Shown piece by piece: positions 15,897-24,323 of a stretch of DNA of 64,000 nt. The position numbers and the translations under genes were made by a program. The notes under the pieces are model-generated. The model made no database searches and was not told the origin of the DNA. It worked only from the letters and a program-made list of their open reading frames with translations. Where the stretch lies: assembly GCF_004023625.1 (NCBI RefSeq), contig NZ_RPDJ01000034.1, positions 62,001 to 126,000 on the forward strand, given 5' to 3'. Positions within the stretch are counted from its first letter, which is position 1; each line of letters starts with the position of its first letter. The DNA is from Streptomyces cavernae. GTDB taxonomy: Bacteria > Actinomycetota > Actinomycetes > Streptomycetales > Streptomycetaceae.

Positions 15897-16520
15897 TCAG
15901 GCCGTCATCCCGAGCACCCGTTTGCTCAGCACCTGGTCGACGAGCCCGTACGCCACCGCCTCCTGGGCCGTGAACACCTTGTCCCGGTCCATGTCGGCGC
16001 GCAGGGTGGCCACGTCGTGGTGGGTGTGCCGCGCCAGCACCTCCTCCACCTGCGAGCGGATCCGCAGCATCTCCTTGGCGTGCAGGCTGAGGTCCGACAC
16101 CGTGCCGCGCTGTCCGCCGGTCGCCGGCTGCCCGAGGAGCACCCGCGCGTGCTCCAGCATGATCCGCCGCCCGGGATCGCCGCCGGCCAGCAGCACCGCC
16201 GCCGTCGAGGCCGCCTGCCCCACGCAGAGGGTGGAGATCGGCGCCCGCACGAACGTCATCGTGTCGTAGATCGCCATCAGTGAAGTGAAGGAACCCCCGG
16301 GCGAGTTGATGTAGATCGAGATCTCGGTCTCCGGGCTCGCCGCCTCCAGGTGGAGCAGCTGCGCGATGACGACGTTGGCGACCCCGTCGTCGATCTCCGT
16401 GCCCAGGAAGATGATCCGCTCCGACAGCAGCCGGCTGAACACGTCGTACGACCGCTCACCCTGCGGCGTCCGCTCCACGACGTTCGGAATCGTGTACGTC
16501 CCCATGTCCATGTATCCCAT
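15897..16520 (-). CDS. clpP4: ClpP4-type protease subunit lacking the catalytic histidine
   Basis: ClpP-fold subunit of 207 residues, second gene of a two-gene operon, starting 5 bp after its partner's stop codon. The handle and core are intact (YINSPGGS, GQAAST with S105, MDRDKVFTAQEA with D180), but the histidine motif reads ARVLLGQP: the position that is His in MMHQP of the partner is G130. The nucleophile motif is also AST rather than ASM. The subunit is thus predicted to be proteolytically dead and to act in a mixed complex with the active partner. PopR, encoded convergently, is the expected activator. Confidence 0.9.
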   Translation of the reverse strand: MGYMDMGTYTIPNVVERTPQGERSYDVFSRLLSERIIFLGTEIDDGVANVVIAQLLHLEAASPETEISIYINSPGGSFTSLMAIYDTMTFVRAPISTLCVGQAASTAAVLLAGGDPGRRIMLEHARVLLGQPATGGQRGTVSDLSLHAKEMLRIRSQVEEVLARHTHHDVATLRADMDRDKVFTAQEAVAYGLVDQVLSKRVLGMTA

Positions 16521-16525
16521 GCGGA

Positions 16526-17203
16526 TCAGAGCCCCATCCTCGGTCGTGTGGCGGCGGGCCGGACGTCCGCGAGCGACTCGACGACGCGGTCGACGATCCC
16601 GTACTCCTTCGCCTGCTCGGCGGTGAACCAGCGGTCCCGGTCGCCGTCCCGGGAGATGGTCTCCGGCGTCTGCCCGGTGTGTTCGGCGGTGATCCGTTCG
16701 ATGGTCCGCTTGGTGAACTCCAGGTTTTCGGCCTGGATCGCGATGTCCGCGGTGGTCCCGCCGATGCCCGCCGACGGCTGGTGCATCATGATCCGCGCGT
16801 TCGGCAGAGCGAACCGCTTCCCGCGCGTGCCGACGCTCAGCAGGAACTGCCCCATGCTGGCGGCGAAGCCGACGGCGAGCGTGGACACGTCGTTGGGGAT
16901 CAGCCGCATGGTGTCGTAGATCGCGAGACCGTCGGTGACCGAACCTCCCGGGCTGTTGATGTACAGACTGATGTCCGTCCGCGGATCCTCGGCGGACAGC
17001 AGCAGCAACTGGGCGCAGATCCGGTGCGCCGACACCTCGTCAACCTGTGTCCCCAGGAAAACGATGCGCTGCCCGAGCAGTTGCGCGGCGAGATGATCGT
17101 CGAAGCGCGACGGAGGGGTGTCCCCCGACTCGCCCCGCGGCTCCCGGCCGCGATCCAGGCCGAGATCCAGCCGCTCCAGGCCGTGTGTCCGGCTCTCCCA
17201 CAT
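16526..17203 (-). CDS. clpP3: ClpP3-type ATP-dependent protease proteolytic subunit
   Basis: Serine protease subunit of 225 residues forming the barrel-shaped Clp chamber that receives substrates from ClpX or ClpC. The triad is complete: S116 in GFAASMGQFLL, H141 in IMMHQPSAG and D190 in DGDRDRWFTAEQA. A 30-40 residue N-terminal extension precedes the core and may be processed. It is the first gene of an operon with the ClpP4-type subunit. In Streptomyces this second clpP operon is a backup set, switched on by PopR when the main ClpP1P2 protease fails. An imperfect CGC-N5-GCA box lies at 17316-17326, about 113 bp upstream of the start. Confidence 0.92.
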   Translation of the reverse strand: MWESRTHGLERLDLGLDRGREPRGESGDTPPSRFDDHLAAQLLGQRIVFLGTQVDEVSAHRICAQLLLLSAEDPRTDISLYINSPGGSVTDGLAIYDTMRLIPNDVSTLAVGFAASMGQFLLSVGTRGKRFALPNARIMMHQPSAGIGGTTADIAIQAENLEFTKRTIERITAEHTGQTPETISRDGDRDRWFTAEQAKEYGIVDRVVESLADVRPAATRPRMGL

Positions 17204-17578
17204 GAACCCTCCAACTCACCAGTCCCTCGGCGCCGTTCGCCGCAGGATCCTCCTGGTCCTCCCACTGTCGGCGGGTCGGGAGGACCGGGCCAGGGATCTT
17301 GGCTGGTGGCAGATTCGCTCAGGGCAGAGGAGCCGGCTCTGGGCCGTCTCTTGGGCGGGGGAGCCGGCGGGACCGTGGGCGGGGGAGCCGGTCGGGATCG
17401 GGGTAACGCGCCTTACTCCGGCACTCCGGCAACCTTTTCGGCCACGGTGACCACTGATGAGTCGGAAGCCCCCTTCACCGATGTCTCACGAGAACCACGT
17501 GATCTCCGAAGCACCAGTTCTCCCTGACCACTTGCTCGCCGAACCATCCGTTCCCCTGAACCACGCAAGGACTCATCC
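17204..17578. other. Divergent promoter region between clpP3 and the expansin gene
   Basis: A 375-bp gap between divergent genes. It contains two direct copies of GCGGGGGAGCCGG near 17355 and 17380, and the imperfect ClgR/PopR-type box CGCTCAGGGCA at 17316-17326. No small gene is convincing. Confidence 0.45.
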
Positions 17579-18586
17579 GTGGCACGCCCTTCCCACCGCT
17601 CTCCCCGCCGCTCTTTTTTCCACCGCCCTTCCCCCGGCCCTTCCGGCCGCGGGCGCCGCGCGGTCGTCATATCCGTCTCCGTCGCCGCCGTGGCGGCCGC
17701 CGTGCTCGTCGCATCCCTGGTCATGGCGTTCCGCTCCGACAGCGAGGCCGGCGCCCGGTACACCGCGGCCACACCCGCCACCGGCGCCCGGGTGACCGAT
17801 CGGCCGACACCCCCGGAGCGAAAGCCGTCCAAGGGCTCCCCGACCGCGACGGCCTCCGCGACCACCCCGGCAGCCGCCACTGCCGCGACCACCGCGACCA
17901 CCGCGACCACCCCACCGGCGCGGCCATCGGCCAGGGACACTCCGCGCGCGGTTTCCGCCGCGGCACCCCTGGCGGGACGGATCCGGCCCGATGCCACCTA
18001 TCAGGGGGTCGCCACCCACTACGACGCCGGTACCGGCGATGGCGCCTGCCTGTACGGCCCGAGCGACGACCTCATGGTCGCGGCGATGAACCACACCGAC
18101 TACGAGGTGTCCAAGGCGTGCGGGGCGTACGTGCTCGTCCGCGCGGCGGGCGGCGCATCCGTCACCGTCCGCATCACCAACGAATGCCCGCTGCCCTGCG
18201 CACCGGGCCAACTCGACCTCTCGAAACAGGCCTTCGCCAAACTCGCCGAGCTGTCGCGTGGCCGGATCCCGATCACCTGGAGCCTGCTGAGCCCCAGCAC
18301 CTCCGACACCGTCTCCATCCGCTACAAGACCGGGTCCAGCCCGTACTGGTGCGGCATCCAGGTGATCGACCACCGCAACCCGGTGGCCCGGTTGGAGGTC
18401 CGCGCCGGGAGCGGTTGGCGTCGGCTGCCCCGTACCGAATACAACTACTTCCTCTCCGCCGACGGCAGCGGGTGCGGTGGCGCGATCAGGGTCACCGACA
18501 TCTACGGAGAGCAGTTGACGATCAACGGCATCGCACTGCGACCGGACGCCGTGCAGCCGACCCGGGTCCAGTTCGCCCGACACTGA
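17579..18586 (+). CDS. Secreted or membrane-anchored bacterial expansin
   Basis: Expansin-like protein of 335 residues that loosens cellulose or plant cell wall without hydrolysis. A basic N-terminus and a hydrophobic segment (AVVISVSVAAVAAAVLVASLVMAF, broken here only by description) at about residues 28-51 act as signal or anchor. A Thr/Ala/Pro linker with ATTATTATT repeats follows. The double-psi beta-barrel domain (about 125-225) shows GDGACLYG, ITNECP and LDLSKQAFAKLA; the second domain (about 235-330) is CBM63-like, with SPYWCGIQVIDHRNPV. The GTG at 17579 has AAGGA 8 nt upstream. It probably helps the strain on plant debris or roots; its divergent neighbour clpP3 is unrelated. Confidence 0.88.
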   Translation: MARPSHRSPRRSFFHRPSPGPSGRGRRAVVISVSVAAVAAAVLVASLVMAFRSDSEAGARYTAATPATGARVTDRPTPPERKPSKGSPTATASATTPAAATAATTATTATTPPARPSARDTPRAVSAAAPLAGRIRPDATYQGVATHYDAGTGDGACLYGPSDDLMVAAMNHTDYEVSKACGAYVLVRAAGGASVTVRITNECPLPCAPGQLDLSKQAFAKLAELSRGRIPITWSLLSPSTSDTVSIRYKTGSSPYWCGIQVIDHRNPVARLEVRAGSGWRRLPRTEYNYFLSADGSGCGGAIRVTDIYGEQLTINGIALRPDAVQPTRVQFARH

Positions 18587-19081
18587 CCGGAACAGAATCG
18601 AGCCCCGGGCGGTCCCTCGAACGGAAACAGAACGCACGGTTCCGCAACAGTCCGGGGCGGGCCGGTAGTTGAGTGACTGACGGGGGTGGACGGTGTCGAG
18701 TGGACGGGCCATCCGATCCGTACTCTTCCATTACCACGTACACCCTTGACAGCGTGCGTACTGGTTCGCGACGTTTGATCCCCACCGAACGGCCGTAGTT
18801 GTGGCAGGGCGCGGACAGCGCGTCATGGGGGAATTGGGGGGAGCGGTCGCCCATGCGATCCATGAACATTGATCCACATGATCCACGCGTTCCAATCGTT
18901 CCATTCGTTTCGTTCACTCCGTTCGTTTCGTTCGCTCAAGTCATCTCGTTCGCTCCAATCGTCTCGATCAGTCCCTTCGATCCGTGTGATCCACGCGATC
19001 CGTACGCTCCACACGCCTTGCCGGCTCCTGCCGCGACCTGCACGTCCCTCCGGAGGCCTGCGGAAGGGCGGTTGATCTGAC
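18587..19081. other. Gap with a low-complexity GATCC/TCGTT tract
   Basis: The first part is ordinary non-coding sequence. From about 18860 to 19015 short degenerate words (TCGTTC, GATCC, CGTTCC, CGTTTCG) repeat every 5-7 bp. An open frame from 18799 to 19080 crosses it and would end 1 bp before the next gene's start, but its codon content is dictated by the tract, so I do not call it a gene. Confidence 0.5.
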
Positions 19082-20344
19082 GTGGAGATAACGATCCACA
19101 GACCCCAGGACCTGAGCACCTCGCTCCGCCAGGCCTGGCACCGGGCGATGGACGAGTCGCCCGAGTACGAAAACCCCTTTCTGGCGCCGGAGTTCGCCGC
19201 CGGGATCGGCAGGTACCGCGGTGGCGCGCAGGTGGCGGTCCTGCACGAGGGCGGTGAGGCCGTGGGATTCTTCCCCTACGAGCGCAACGCCTTCGGTGTC
19301 GGCCGGGCCGTCGGCCTGGGCCTCTCCGACTGCCAGGCTCTCGTGCACCGGCCCGGGGTCACCTGGGACCCTCAGGAACTGCTGCGGGCCTGCGGGCTGT
19401 CCGTCTTCGAGTTCGACCACCTCGTGGAGGAGCAGAAGCCCTTCGGCCGCTATGTCACGGGGAGCTTCGCCTCACCCGTGATCGACCTGAAGGACGGCGC
19501 GGGCGACTACGGTGACTACGCGGAGTGGCTGCGCGGCGCATACCCGGGGCTGGCCAAGACCACGTTGAAGAAGGAGCGCCGACTGGGGCGCGACCTGGGC
19601 GAGATGCGGTTCGTCTTCGACGAGCGCGACCCGCGGGTGCTGCACCGGCTCATGCAATGGAAGTCGGCCCAATACCGCCGGACGGGACGGATGGACCGGT
19701 TCGCGCGGCCGTGGATCGTGGACCTGGTGGACCACCTGTTCCACGTCCGCGACGAGCACTTCACCGGGGTGCTGTCCGTGGTCTACGCCGGCGACCGGCC
19801 GGTGGCAGCGCACTTCGGACCGAGGTCGCGCACGGTGTTCGCGGCCTGGTTCACCGCGTACGACCCCGAACTCCGGTACTACTCGCCCGGACTGATCATG
19901 CATCTGCGGATGGCCGAGGCGGCGGGCCGGCACGGCGTGCGGCTCCTCGATCTGGGACGCGGCGAAAAGGAGTACAAGGACTGGCTCAAGACCCGTGAAC
20001 TGCGCGTGGGTGAAGGGTTCGCGACCCGACCCCACCCGGTGGCGGCGGCGCACCGGCTGTGGCGCAGACCGGTACGCGGCCTGCGGAACACGGTCCTGGC
20101 CCATCCCACGCTGCGGGAACCGGCCGACCGACTGCTGAGGACCGTCGGCACGCTCCGCACGGCCGACCGGGCGGACCGACCCGAACGACCAGTTGAACCG
20201 GGGGGAACGGGAGGACCGGGGGGACCGGGGCGACGGGGACGACCGGGGCGCTCCCCAGATGGATCGGGCCGGACGGGCCAGACGGGCCAAACGGGCCAAA
20301 CGGGCCGGACGGCCTCGGGCAGAGCGGCACCCCGCACACGCTGA
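19082..20344 (+). CDS. CelD/BcsL-type GNAT acyltransferase
   Basis: Predicted N-acyltransferase of 420 residues of the GNAT superfamily group first seen in cellulose and exopolysaccharide loci (PF13480-like). The core is at about residues 5-340 with ENPFLAPEFAAGIG, KTTLKKERRLGRDLG, then VVYAGDRPVAAHFG and LLDLGRGEKEYKDWLKTR, the usual motif of the second half. The last 60 residues are low-complexity Gly/Arg/Pro/Thr (GTGGPGGPGRRGRPG, QTGQTGQTG) and come from short DNA repeats, so the functional protein probably ends near residue 365. Start GTG 19082. Together with the aminotransferase gene downstream it suggests amino-sugar or polysaccharide modification. Confidence 0.8.
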   Translation: MEITIHRPQDLSTSLRQAWHRAMDESPEYENPFLAPEFAAGIGRYRGGAQVAVLHEGGEAVGFFPYERNAFGVGRAVGLGLSDCQALVHRPGVTWDPQELLRACGLSVFEFDHLVEEQKPFGRYVTGSFASPVIDLKDGAGDYGDYAEWLRGAYPGLAKTTLKKERRLGRDLGEMRFVFDERDPRVLHRLMQWKSAQYRRTGRMDRFARPWIVDLVDHLFHVRDEHFTGVLSVVYAGDRPVAAHFGPRSRTVFAAWFTAYDPELRYYSPGLIMHLRMAEAAGRHGVRLLDLGRGEKEYKDWLKTRELRVGEGFATRPHPVAAAHRLWRRPVRGLRNTVLAHPTLREPADRLLRTVGTLRTADRADRPERPVEPGGTGGPGGPGRRGRPGRSPDGSGRTGQTGQTGQTGRTASGRAAPRTR

Positions 20345-20381
20345 TCAAGCTGACGCCGGCGACCACACCGACGCAACCAGT

Positions 20382-20465
20382 CACGCTGACGCGCCCACCG
20401 ACCACGCTGACGCGCCCACCGACCACGCTGACGCGCCCACCGACCACGCCGACGCAACCGATTCA
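20382..20465. repeat. Four tandem 21-bp units
   Basis: CACGCTGACGCGCCCACCGAC repeats exactly at 21-bp intervals from 20382, 20403 and 20424, with a diverged copy at 20445. It lies in the 323-bp gap between the acyltransferase and aminotransferase genes, which otherwise holds no evident gene. Confidence 0.9.
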
Positions 20466-20667
20466 CGCTGACGACACCGCCACATCGGCCTGTTCCGCTA
20501 GGCACGTTTCCGCAGCACGTGACCGGTAGGCGCACCACGCGCTTTCTGTGCGCGCCACGCGATTTCTGGCGCACGACGCGCTGCCTGCCGGACATGGTGG
20601 CGGCCCCGCTCGACGCTCGCGCAGGCGCACTGTGCCCTCAGGTGACCCTTCGACGGAGGAGGTGACG

Positions 20668-21900
20668 ATGCCGTACGGATCGCGGCTCGCCGCGATGATG
20701 ACACGGCGACTCGGACGCGAATGCGTCTACACGCCCTCGGCACGGCTCGCCCTGTACCTGGCACTGCGGCGCTGGTGCCGGCCGGGCGCGCGGGTGCTGA
20801 TGTCACCGGTGAACGACGACGTGATTCTCTTCGTGGTCCTCGCGGCCGGACTACGCCCGGTCCAGGCGCCCGTGTCCCCCTGGGACGGCAACATCGACCC
20901 CGCCGCCGTACCGGAGTCCACCTGGCGCGGTGTGGACGCCGTCCTGACCACGAACCTGTACGGGATGCCGGACCGCGTCGTTGAACTGCGGCGTCGCTGC
21001 GACGAGTTGGGGATCCCCCTGATCGAGGACGCGGCGCACGCGATCGGCACGCACGTGGACGGGCAGCCGATCGGGACGTTCGGGACGGCGGCGGCGTTCA
21101 GCCTGTCCAAGCACGTCGCGGCGATGGCAGGTGGATTCCTCGCCGTCGAGGATCCGCGCACCCGCCGGGAGCTGGAACTGCTGCGCGACGACCTTCTGAC
21201 TCCGCGTCGCCTCCGCGACGACCTGGCCACGACGCTGCGGCCGCTGGCACGATCAGCCGTGCGCACGCTCCACCTGGTGCGTCCCGTGTGGCGCACGATG
21301 CAGCACCTCGGGATGCTGGAGCGCGACGACTTCCGCATGGCCCTGCACGCGCCGCGCCTGTCCGGCTGTGCGCGTGAGGCGCCGAGTCTGACCGCGTACG
21401 AGCCGTGGGTCCGCGTCGACCTGCACGGCTTCCGGGCCCGTCACGGTGCTCTGATGCGCGGGCAGTTGGAGCTGCGGATGGCTCACCTCGACGACGACCT
21501 CACCCGCCGCAGGGCAGGTGTCACCCTGCTGTCGGGCACCGACTGGGCCTCCCAGGCACTCCGCGACCGGGCGATCCCCGACGGCTCCCTCGCCCTCTTC
21601 CGGGTCCCGCTCCTGGTCCACCGCCGTAATGCCCTCCTGGAACGCCTGGTGAATCACGGCGTGGTGGCCGGGTACGTCTACGACCCCCCGCTCGACGACT
21701 ACGCGGGCGCGGAGTTCGTCGAACCGTCCCCCGACCCGTCGGCCGCCCGCTGGTTCGCCTCGCACGTACTTCCGGCCGACCCACTCCTGGCCCGCAGGAT
21801 CACCAAGGCCCTGATCAAAGAGCAGGCGACCAGCGCGCACCACCCGCCGATCCCCGCTCCCCTCCCGAACACCACACCGCCGACACCCCTCGGCCAGTGA
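20668..21900 (+). CDS. DegT/DnrJ/EryC1-type PLP aminotransferase-like protein
   Basis: Fold-type I PLP protein of 410 residues, related to sugar aminotransferases that work on keto-nucleotide sugars. Supporting stretches are RLALYLALRRWCRPGARVLMSP, DAVLTTNLYGMPD, the cofactor-binding LIEDAAHAIG and FSLSKHVAAMAGGF, whose lysine should form the Schiff base. The C-terminal third is more diverged and ends in a Pro/Thr-rich tail. ATG 20668 is fixed by the strong GGAGGAGGTG just upstream; the frame is open earlier but not family-like. It follows the CelD-type acyltransferase gene on the same strand. Substrate unknown; it could also be a non-catalytic paralogue. Confidence 0.75.
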   Translation: MPYGSRLAAMMTRRLGRECVYTPSARLALYLALRRWCRPGARVLMSPVNDDVILFVVLAAGLRPVQAPVSPWDGNIDPAAVPESTWRGVDAVLTTNLYGMPDRVVELRRRCDELGIPLIEDAAHAIGTHVDGQPIGTFGTAAAFSLSKHVAAMAGGFLAVEDPRTRRELELLRDDLLTPRRLRDDLATTLRPLARSAVRTLHLVRPVWRTMQHLGMLERDDFRMALHAPRLSGCAREAPSLTAYEPWVRVDLHGFRARHGALMRGQLELRMAHLDDDLTRRRAGVTLLSGTDWASQALRDRAIPDGSLALFRVPLLVHRRNALLERLVNHGVVAGYVYDPPLDDYAGAEFVEPSPDPSAARWFASHVLPADPLLARRITKALIKEQATSAHHPPIPAPLPNTTPPTPLGQ

Positions 21901-21963
21901 GAGGAGCCGGTGGCTACGCTGCCGAGGAGACGATCACCGCTGTCGAACAGGGGGCCGCGAGGC

Positions 21964-22092
21964 ATGCACGGGACGGTAACGGCAGTCAGCAGCAACAGTG
22001 TCTACTCGTTCACCAAGCCCAACCGACCGGCCATCACCCTGCTCGCCGGGCTCGGAGTCGAGGGTGACGTCCACGCCGGCGTCACGGTCAAG
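21964..22092 (+). pseudogene. 5' remnant of a MOSC-domain protein gene
   Basis: From ATG 21964 the frame reads MHGTVTAVSSNSVYSF, then TLLAGLGVEGDVHAG, the N-terminus of MOSC sulfurtransferase-like proteins that are normally about 180-220 residues. After VTVK at 22092 the sequence runs directly into a 30-bp palindrome and family resemblance ends, leaving only about 43 codons. The rest of the gene is not found downstream. I call it a truncated relic. Confidence 0.75.
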
Positions 22093-22121
22093 GCCGCCGT
22101 GCCGCCGGCGGCACGGCGGCC
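22092..22121. terminator. Thirty-bp perfect palindrome
   Basis: A 15-bp inverted repeat without loop (centre between 22106 and 22107; core GCCGTGCCGCC/GGCGGCACGGC). It lies 67 bp beyond the stop codon of the minus-strand kinase gene and abuts the broken MOSC gene, so it may serve as that kinase gene's terminator or mark the deletion point. Confidence 0.7.
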
Positions 22122-22187
22122 GAGGCGCGGGGGACGCGGGGCGTGGGGCGTGGGGGACGATGTCGGCGGTGTGGCCTCGCCCACCTG

Positions 22188-24029
22188 TCAGGGATACGCG
22201 CAGCGCCCCGTGGTTTGGCCGTCGGCGGTGGGGGAGCAGGTGTACGGGCTGTCGGCGCTGTTGTGGCTCAGATAGCGGCCCACGCACTCGCTTTCGGTGG
22301 TACGGCCGCGTGCCACGCAGTACTCGACCGCCGCGGTGCCCGTCGAGAAGGCGCGCGGTACGTAGATCACCCAGTACCCGGCTCCCATGGAGGCGAAGTC
22401 GTCGGTGACCAGCACCTGTGCATTGGGTATCTGCTTGCGTACGGCCGCCAGGCGCTGATCCCTGACGGCGGTGCCCGAGTCCCTCCAGATGGTGTCGAGT
22501 TTGCTGATCCAGCGGTTGACGAAGGCCTCGGGATCGACCGCTCCCGGCGATGCGGTCGCCGGCTCGCCGGAGGCGGACGGGGCGGTCGCCGTCGCGGTGG
22601 CGGTCACGGTCTTCTTCGGTGATTCTGCCGCGACCGGTGTCGCGGCTTCGCCGGCCTTGGACCGGGCCGGGGACGGGCTCTTGCTTTCGGGTCCGGCGGA
22701 GGGGCTCTTGCCGGGACCGGGACTCGCCGTGACCGTCACGGTGGGCGCGGCATCGACGGTGCTAGACGGGCCGCTCTGCGCGTCGGACTTCCACGTGACG
22801 TACGCCAGCGAGCCGGCCACGGCCAGTCCCGCGGCGGCGACGGCGGCCACAGTGATCAACGGCAGACGGCTCCGGCCCGCGCTCCCGCTGTGCGTGGCGG
22901 CGGGACTGTTCGTGGCGGGGGTGCTGTCGGAGGTGGCGGCGCTGTCCGAGGTGCGCCGGCTGTGGGCCGTGCCGGCGCTGTCCGAGGCGCTGCGGCTGTG
23001 AGGGGTGCTTCTGCTCCGAGGGCCGCTCTCGGGGTGGCCCGCGAGAACTGTCGTACCGTCCCTGGTTCCGTCCATGGCGGTACGCAGCAGATGCTCCAGC
23101 CGCGTGGCGTCGGGCCGGGCCTCCGGCTCGCGCTCGAGCAGTTCCCTCAGCACGGGCGCCAGCGCCCCGGCACGCTCCGGCGGCGGAACCTCGTCGTGGA
23201 GCACCGCCGCGAGGGTGGCCAGGGCGGTTCCCCGTCGCATCGGACTGACGCCCTCGACGGCCACGTACAGCGTCATGCCCAGCGACCACAGGTCGGCGGC
23301 CGGGGAGTCCGCGTCGCCGTTCAGCAACTCGGGGGCGATGAACTCGGGCGAGCCGACGACGTCACCGGTGACGGTGATGCGGGTCTCCTCCTTGACGGCG
23401 GCGATACCGAAATCGGTCAGCACCGCCCTGGAGACGATCGAGCCGGACGAGCCGGGGGAGTCGTCGGAGCCACGAGAGCTGTCGGAGCCAGGGGAGTTGT
23501 TGGCGACCGGGGAGTTCTTCGAGACCGGGGTGTCGGTGGAAGCCGTGACGCCGGGCCGCCCCACCGGGTCTTCCTCGCACAGCAGGATGTTCGCCGGTTT
23601 CACGTCCCGGTGGTGGATACCGGCGGCGTGGGCGGCCCGCAGCGCCGCCAGGACGTCAAGGCCGATCGCGGCGGTCTCGTGCGGTGGCAACGGCCCATCG
23701 TCGAGGCGGTCTTGGAGGGACGCGCCGCGAATGCACTCCATCACCAGCCAGGGAAACGGTTCCTCGTCGACGATGTGATGGATCGTCACCACGTTCGGGT
23801 GACTGAGACGGGCCAGGGCGCGGGCCTCGCGCAGAATCCGCTCGCGCAGCAACCGTGCCCTCTCGGGGTCCCTGTCAGCTGTCTGCGAGTCGCCGTAGCG
23901 GACCTGCTTCAGTGCCACATCGCGATGCAGGACGGTGTCGTGGGCCCGCCACACCGTGCCCATGCCGCCACTGCCGAGCTGCTCCCGCAGCTCGAACCGT
24001 CCATCGATCACACGTCTTTCGTCGAGCAA
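22188..24029 (-). CDS. Membrane Ser/Thr protein kinase with Ser-rich insertion in the kinase domain
   Basis: PknB-type (Hanks) kinase of 613 residues. TTG 24029 is used as start because GGGGG lies 8 nt upstream and the kinase begins there (VIDGRFELREQLGSGGMG). ATP Lys is K41 (VALKQV), the catalytic loop HRDVKPAN is at 140-147 and DFG at 206-208. Between them sits a Ser/Asp/Pro-rich insertion of about 45 residues, normally absent. A second Ser/Thr/Ala-rich tract (about 375-425) precedes one transmembrane helix (LPLITVAAVAAAGLAVAGS) and an extracellular Thr/Pro/Lys linker ending in a small Cys-containing domain (EYCVARG, ECVGRYL, YTCSP). The external domain may sense an envelope signal. Confidence 0.88.
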   Translation of the reverse strand: MLDERRVIDGRFELREQLGSGGMGTVWRAHDTVLHRDVALKQVRYGDSQTADRDPERARLLRERILREARALARLSHPNVVTIHHIVDEEPFPWLVMECIRGASLQDRLDDGPLPPHETAAIGLDVLAALRAAHAAGIHHRDVKPANILLCEEDPVGRPGVTASTDTPVSKNSPVANNSPGSDSSRGSDDSPGSSGSIVSRAVLTDFGIAAVKEETRITVTGDVVGSPEFIAPELLNGDADSPAADLWSLGMTLYVAVEGVSPMRRGTALATLAAVLHDEVPPPERAGALAPVLRELLEREPEARPDATRLEHLLRTAMDGTRDGTTVLAGHPESGPRSRSTPHSRSASDSAGTAHSRRTSDSAATSDSTPATNSPAATHSGSAGRSRLPLITVAAVAAAGLAVAGSLAYVTWKSDAQSGPSSTVDAAPTVTVTASPGPGKSPSAGPESKSPSPARSKAGEAATPVAAESPKKTVTATATATAPSASGEPATASPGAVDPEAFVNRWISKLDTIWRDSGTAVRDQRLAAVRKQIPNAQVLVTDDFASMGAGYWVIYVPRAFSTGTAAVEYCVARGRTTESECVGRYLSHNSADSPYTCSPTADGQTTGRCAYP

Positions 24030-24200
24030 CGGTTCGCCCCCTGATGCCGTCCAGTGCAGGGGGCAGGTTACGCGGTCCGCCGCATTGCTCACCAACGCCC
24101 CCCAGAGCACTGCGCACACGGAACGGTGGCGATTTATCCGCACACGTGCCGACTACTACGCAGGCTGACCTGGCTGCCGTTGATGCCGTGGTCGTCGTTG

Positions 24201-24272
24201 TTGGCGTCGTTGGCGTCGTTGGCGTCGTTGGCGTCGTTGGCGTCGTTGGCGTCGTTGGCGTCGTTGGCGTCG
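24201..24272. repeat. Eight perfect tandem copies of a 9-bp unit
   Basis: TTGGCGTCG repeats eight times without a mismatch, in the 294-bp gap between the kinase gene start and the end of the permease gene. No gene is seen in the rest of this gap. Confidence 0.98.
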
Positions 24273-24323
24273 TTGTCCTGGTTGTTGTGGCTGCCGCGCC
24301 GCGGCCGGCTTGGGGAGTCCTGC

